Source of the DNA: Syntrophaceae bacterium UBA1163
GTDB lineage: Bacteria > Desulfobacterota > BSN033 > UBA1163
Assembly: GCA_002311635.1 (NCBI GenBank)
Contig: DBZJ01000007.1
Span: forward strand, 1-6,429
Direction: 5' to 3'
DNA: 6,429 nucleotides
Below, in pieces: positions 5,279 through 6,429 of this stretch. Within the stretch, counting starts at the first letter, position 1; the number at the start of each line of letters is the position of its first letter. A model generated the notes under the pieces. It was not told the origin of the DNA. It searched no databases and saw only the letters and a list, made by a program, of their open reading frames with translations. Position numbers and translations under genes: made by a program.

Positions 5279-6429
5279 ATGAAGTCGCTTACCATAGTCA
5301 CCTCTTACAGCCCTGGACCTTCTTTCGATAAGACTCTGCTTCCCCTGACGAAGTCAGACCTGGTCGAAAATGTTATGATCGTCAGTCAGGAGCCGGTTCA
5401 TTTCGAGCAAGAGAAGTGTCAAGTTCTTGTCGCGGGCCCCCTCACGTCCTACGAGACACTCAACCCGATTCTGACTGGAATGCGAGCGGACTACTTTCTC
5501 CTATTATCGGGATCCCGACAGATTTCGATCGAGCCTAAAGCCCTGGAAAAAATTCTGGGGAAGGTAGGGTCCACGAAGGCAGGCGTGGTCTTTACGGATT
5601 TCTATGACGAAAACGAACACTGGAAGACCTTTCATCCCCTCATTGATTACCAGCCTGGAAGTGTCCGCGACGATTTTGATTTCGGCAGCATGATGCTGTT
5701 TTCAGTCGCTGCCGCCAAGAAGGCCTTGGAAGAATATGGTCCCATTCCCCACGTCGAATTCGCCGGCCTTTACGATCTTCGCCTGAGAGTTTCCATCGAA
5801 CACCCTGTCTATCATTTTCAGGAACCGCTCTATTCTGTGACGGGTAGCGATGAGCCTTCGGGCGGTGAAGAGATTTTTGCGTATGTCGATCCCCGCAATG
5901 AAGTTGCCCAGAAGGAAATGGAGGGAGTTTTTACGGATTACTTGAAAAGAATCGGAGCTTATCTACCATCCCATTTACTCAGGGGGGTCGAGCCGACACC
6001 GGAGTTATTTCCAGTGGAGGCCTCTGTGGTCATTCCCGTGCGAAACCGAAAAGAGACGATTGCAGAAGCCGTGGGAAGCGCTTTATCGCAGGAAACAAAT
6101 TTTCCTTACAACGTCATTGTCGTGGACAACCACTCGACGGACGGGACCTCAGCCGTTCTCGGTGATCTGGCTAGGCAATATTCGAGCCTGAAGCATCACA
6201 TCCCGAAAAGGACCGATCTCGGCATCGGCGGCTGCTGGAACGAGGCCCTTCAGCACGAAGCCTGCGGGCGCTATGCCGTTCAGCTCGATTCGGACGATCT
6301 CTACAGCGACACCCGGGCCTTGCAGAAGATGGTCGATAGGTTCCTTGAAGGCAACTATGCCATGGTCATCGGCTCCTATACCCTCGTCGATTCGAGGTTG
6401 GAGGAGATTCCGCCGGGGCTCATCGACCA
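5279..6429 (+). CDS. Family 2 glycosyltransferase with extra N-terminal domain, 3' end missing
   Basis: The frame runs from ATG 5279 off the right edge, with 383 codons visible. Residues from about 247 form a GT-A fold family 2 domain: ASVVIPVRNRKETI (248-261), an AVGSALSQ helix, VVDNHSTDGT (281-290), GIGGCWNEAL (315-324) and the DXD-type metal/nucleotide site LDSDDLYS (336-343). It would transfer sugar from a nucleotide sugar to a glycan, lipid or protein acceptor in the cytoplasm. Residues 1-240 look like a second, degenerate GT-A-like unit: MKSLTIVTSYSPG at the start, FLLLSGSR at 73-80 where the DXD would be expected, FTDFYDE and DFGSMMLF further on. It lacks a clear DXD. The start is supported by a modest GGACAGG just upstream; an in-frame stop (5252-5254) excludes any earlier ATG or GTG. 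The acceptor is unknown. Surface polysaccharide or protein glycosylation is a reasonable guess. Confidence 0.88.
   Translation, partial: MKSLTIVTSYSPGPSFDKTLLPLTKSDLVENVMIVSQEPVHFEQEKCQVLVAGPLTSYETLNPILTGMRADYFLLLSGSRQISIEPKALEKILGKVGSTKAGVVFTDFYDENEHWKTFHPLIDYQPGSVRDDFDFGSMMLFSVAAAKKALEEYGPIPHVEFAGLYDLRLRVSIEHPVYHFQEPLYSVTGSDEPSGGEEIFAYVDPRNEVAQKEMEGVFTDYLKRIGAYLPSHLLRGVEPTPELFPVEASVVIPVRNRKETIAEAVGSALSQETNFPYNVIVVDNHSTDGTSAVLGDLARQYSSLKHHIPKRTDLGIGGCWNEALQHEACGRYAVQLDSDDLYSDTRALQKMVDRFLEGNYAMVIGSYTLVDSRLEEIPPGLID

Overview
The window reads as chromosomal DNA from an anaerobic, deltaproteobacterial-type organism (Desulfobacterota or Syntrophorhabdus/Syntrophobacter-like). This is inferred from a CaiB/BaiF-type CoA-transferase, a rubrerythrin-family protein, a GEMM-I (cyclic di-GMP) riboswitch-like leader, moderately GC-rich codon use and a palindromic intergenic repeat of the 'TCATTCC...GGAATCCA' kind. 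No phage, transposase, tRNA, rRNA or CRISPR was seen. All supported genes lie on the + strand.

Layout. Positions 2-538 are the 3' end of a family III CoA-transferase. A 323-base gap with a stem-loop pair and a good sigma70-type promoter (777-805) precedes 862-1731, a single protein joining a rubrerythrin-type diiron four-helix domain to a hotdog acyl-CoA thioesterase. Next, behind its own likely promoter (1864-1893), is 1958-4021, a lipoprotein carrying a trypsin/DegP-like serine protease domain and about 440 residues of unrecognised C-terminal sequence. From 4022 to 4411 there is a long structured leader. It holds both halves of a GEMM-I aptamer, but with about 53 bases inserted in the ligand-binding core and a C where G20 should be. 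It is followed by a clear intrinsic terminator (4344-4385). The aptamer's 3' strand can pair with the 3' arm of that terminator, so the layout is that of a transcriptional riboswitch. Behind the terminator sit two small unrecognised genes overlapping by ATGA (4412-4549 and 4546-4809). A non-coding stretch (4810-5278) holds dyads, a palindromic repeat element and a probable promoter. It leads to a family 2 glycosyltransferase (5279 to the window edge) with an extra N-terminal domain.

How they fit. The CoA-transferase and the thioesterase half of the fusion both act on acyl-CoA, and the rubrerythrin half suggests peroxide defence in an anaerobe; why the two are joined is unknown. The protease lipoprotein and the glycosyltransferase are envelope or surface functions. 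The riboswitch would link the two small genes to a cyclic dinucleotide signal. The most noteworthy items are the rubrerythrin-thioesterase fusion and the expanded GEMM-like RNA with its coupled small genes.
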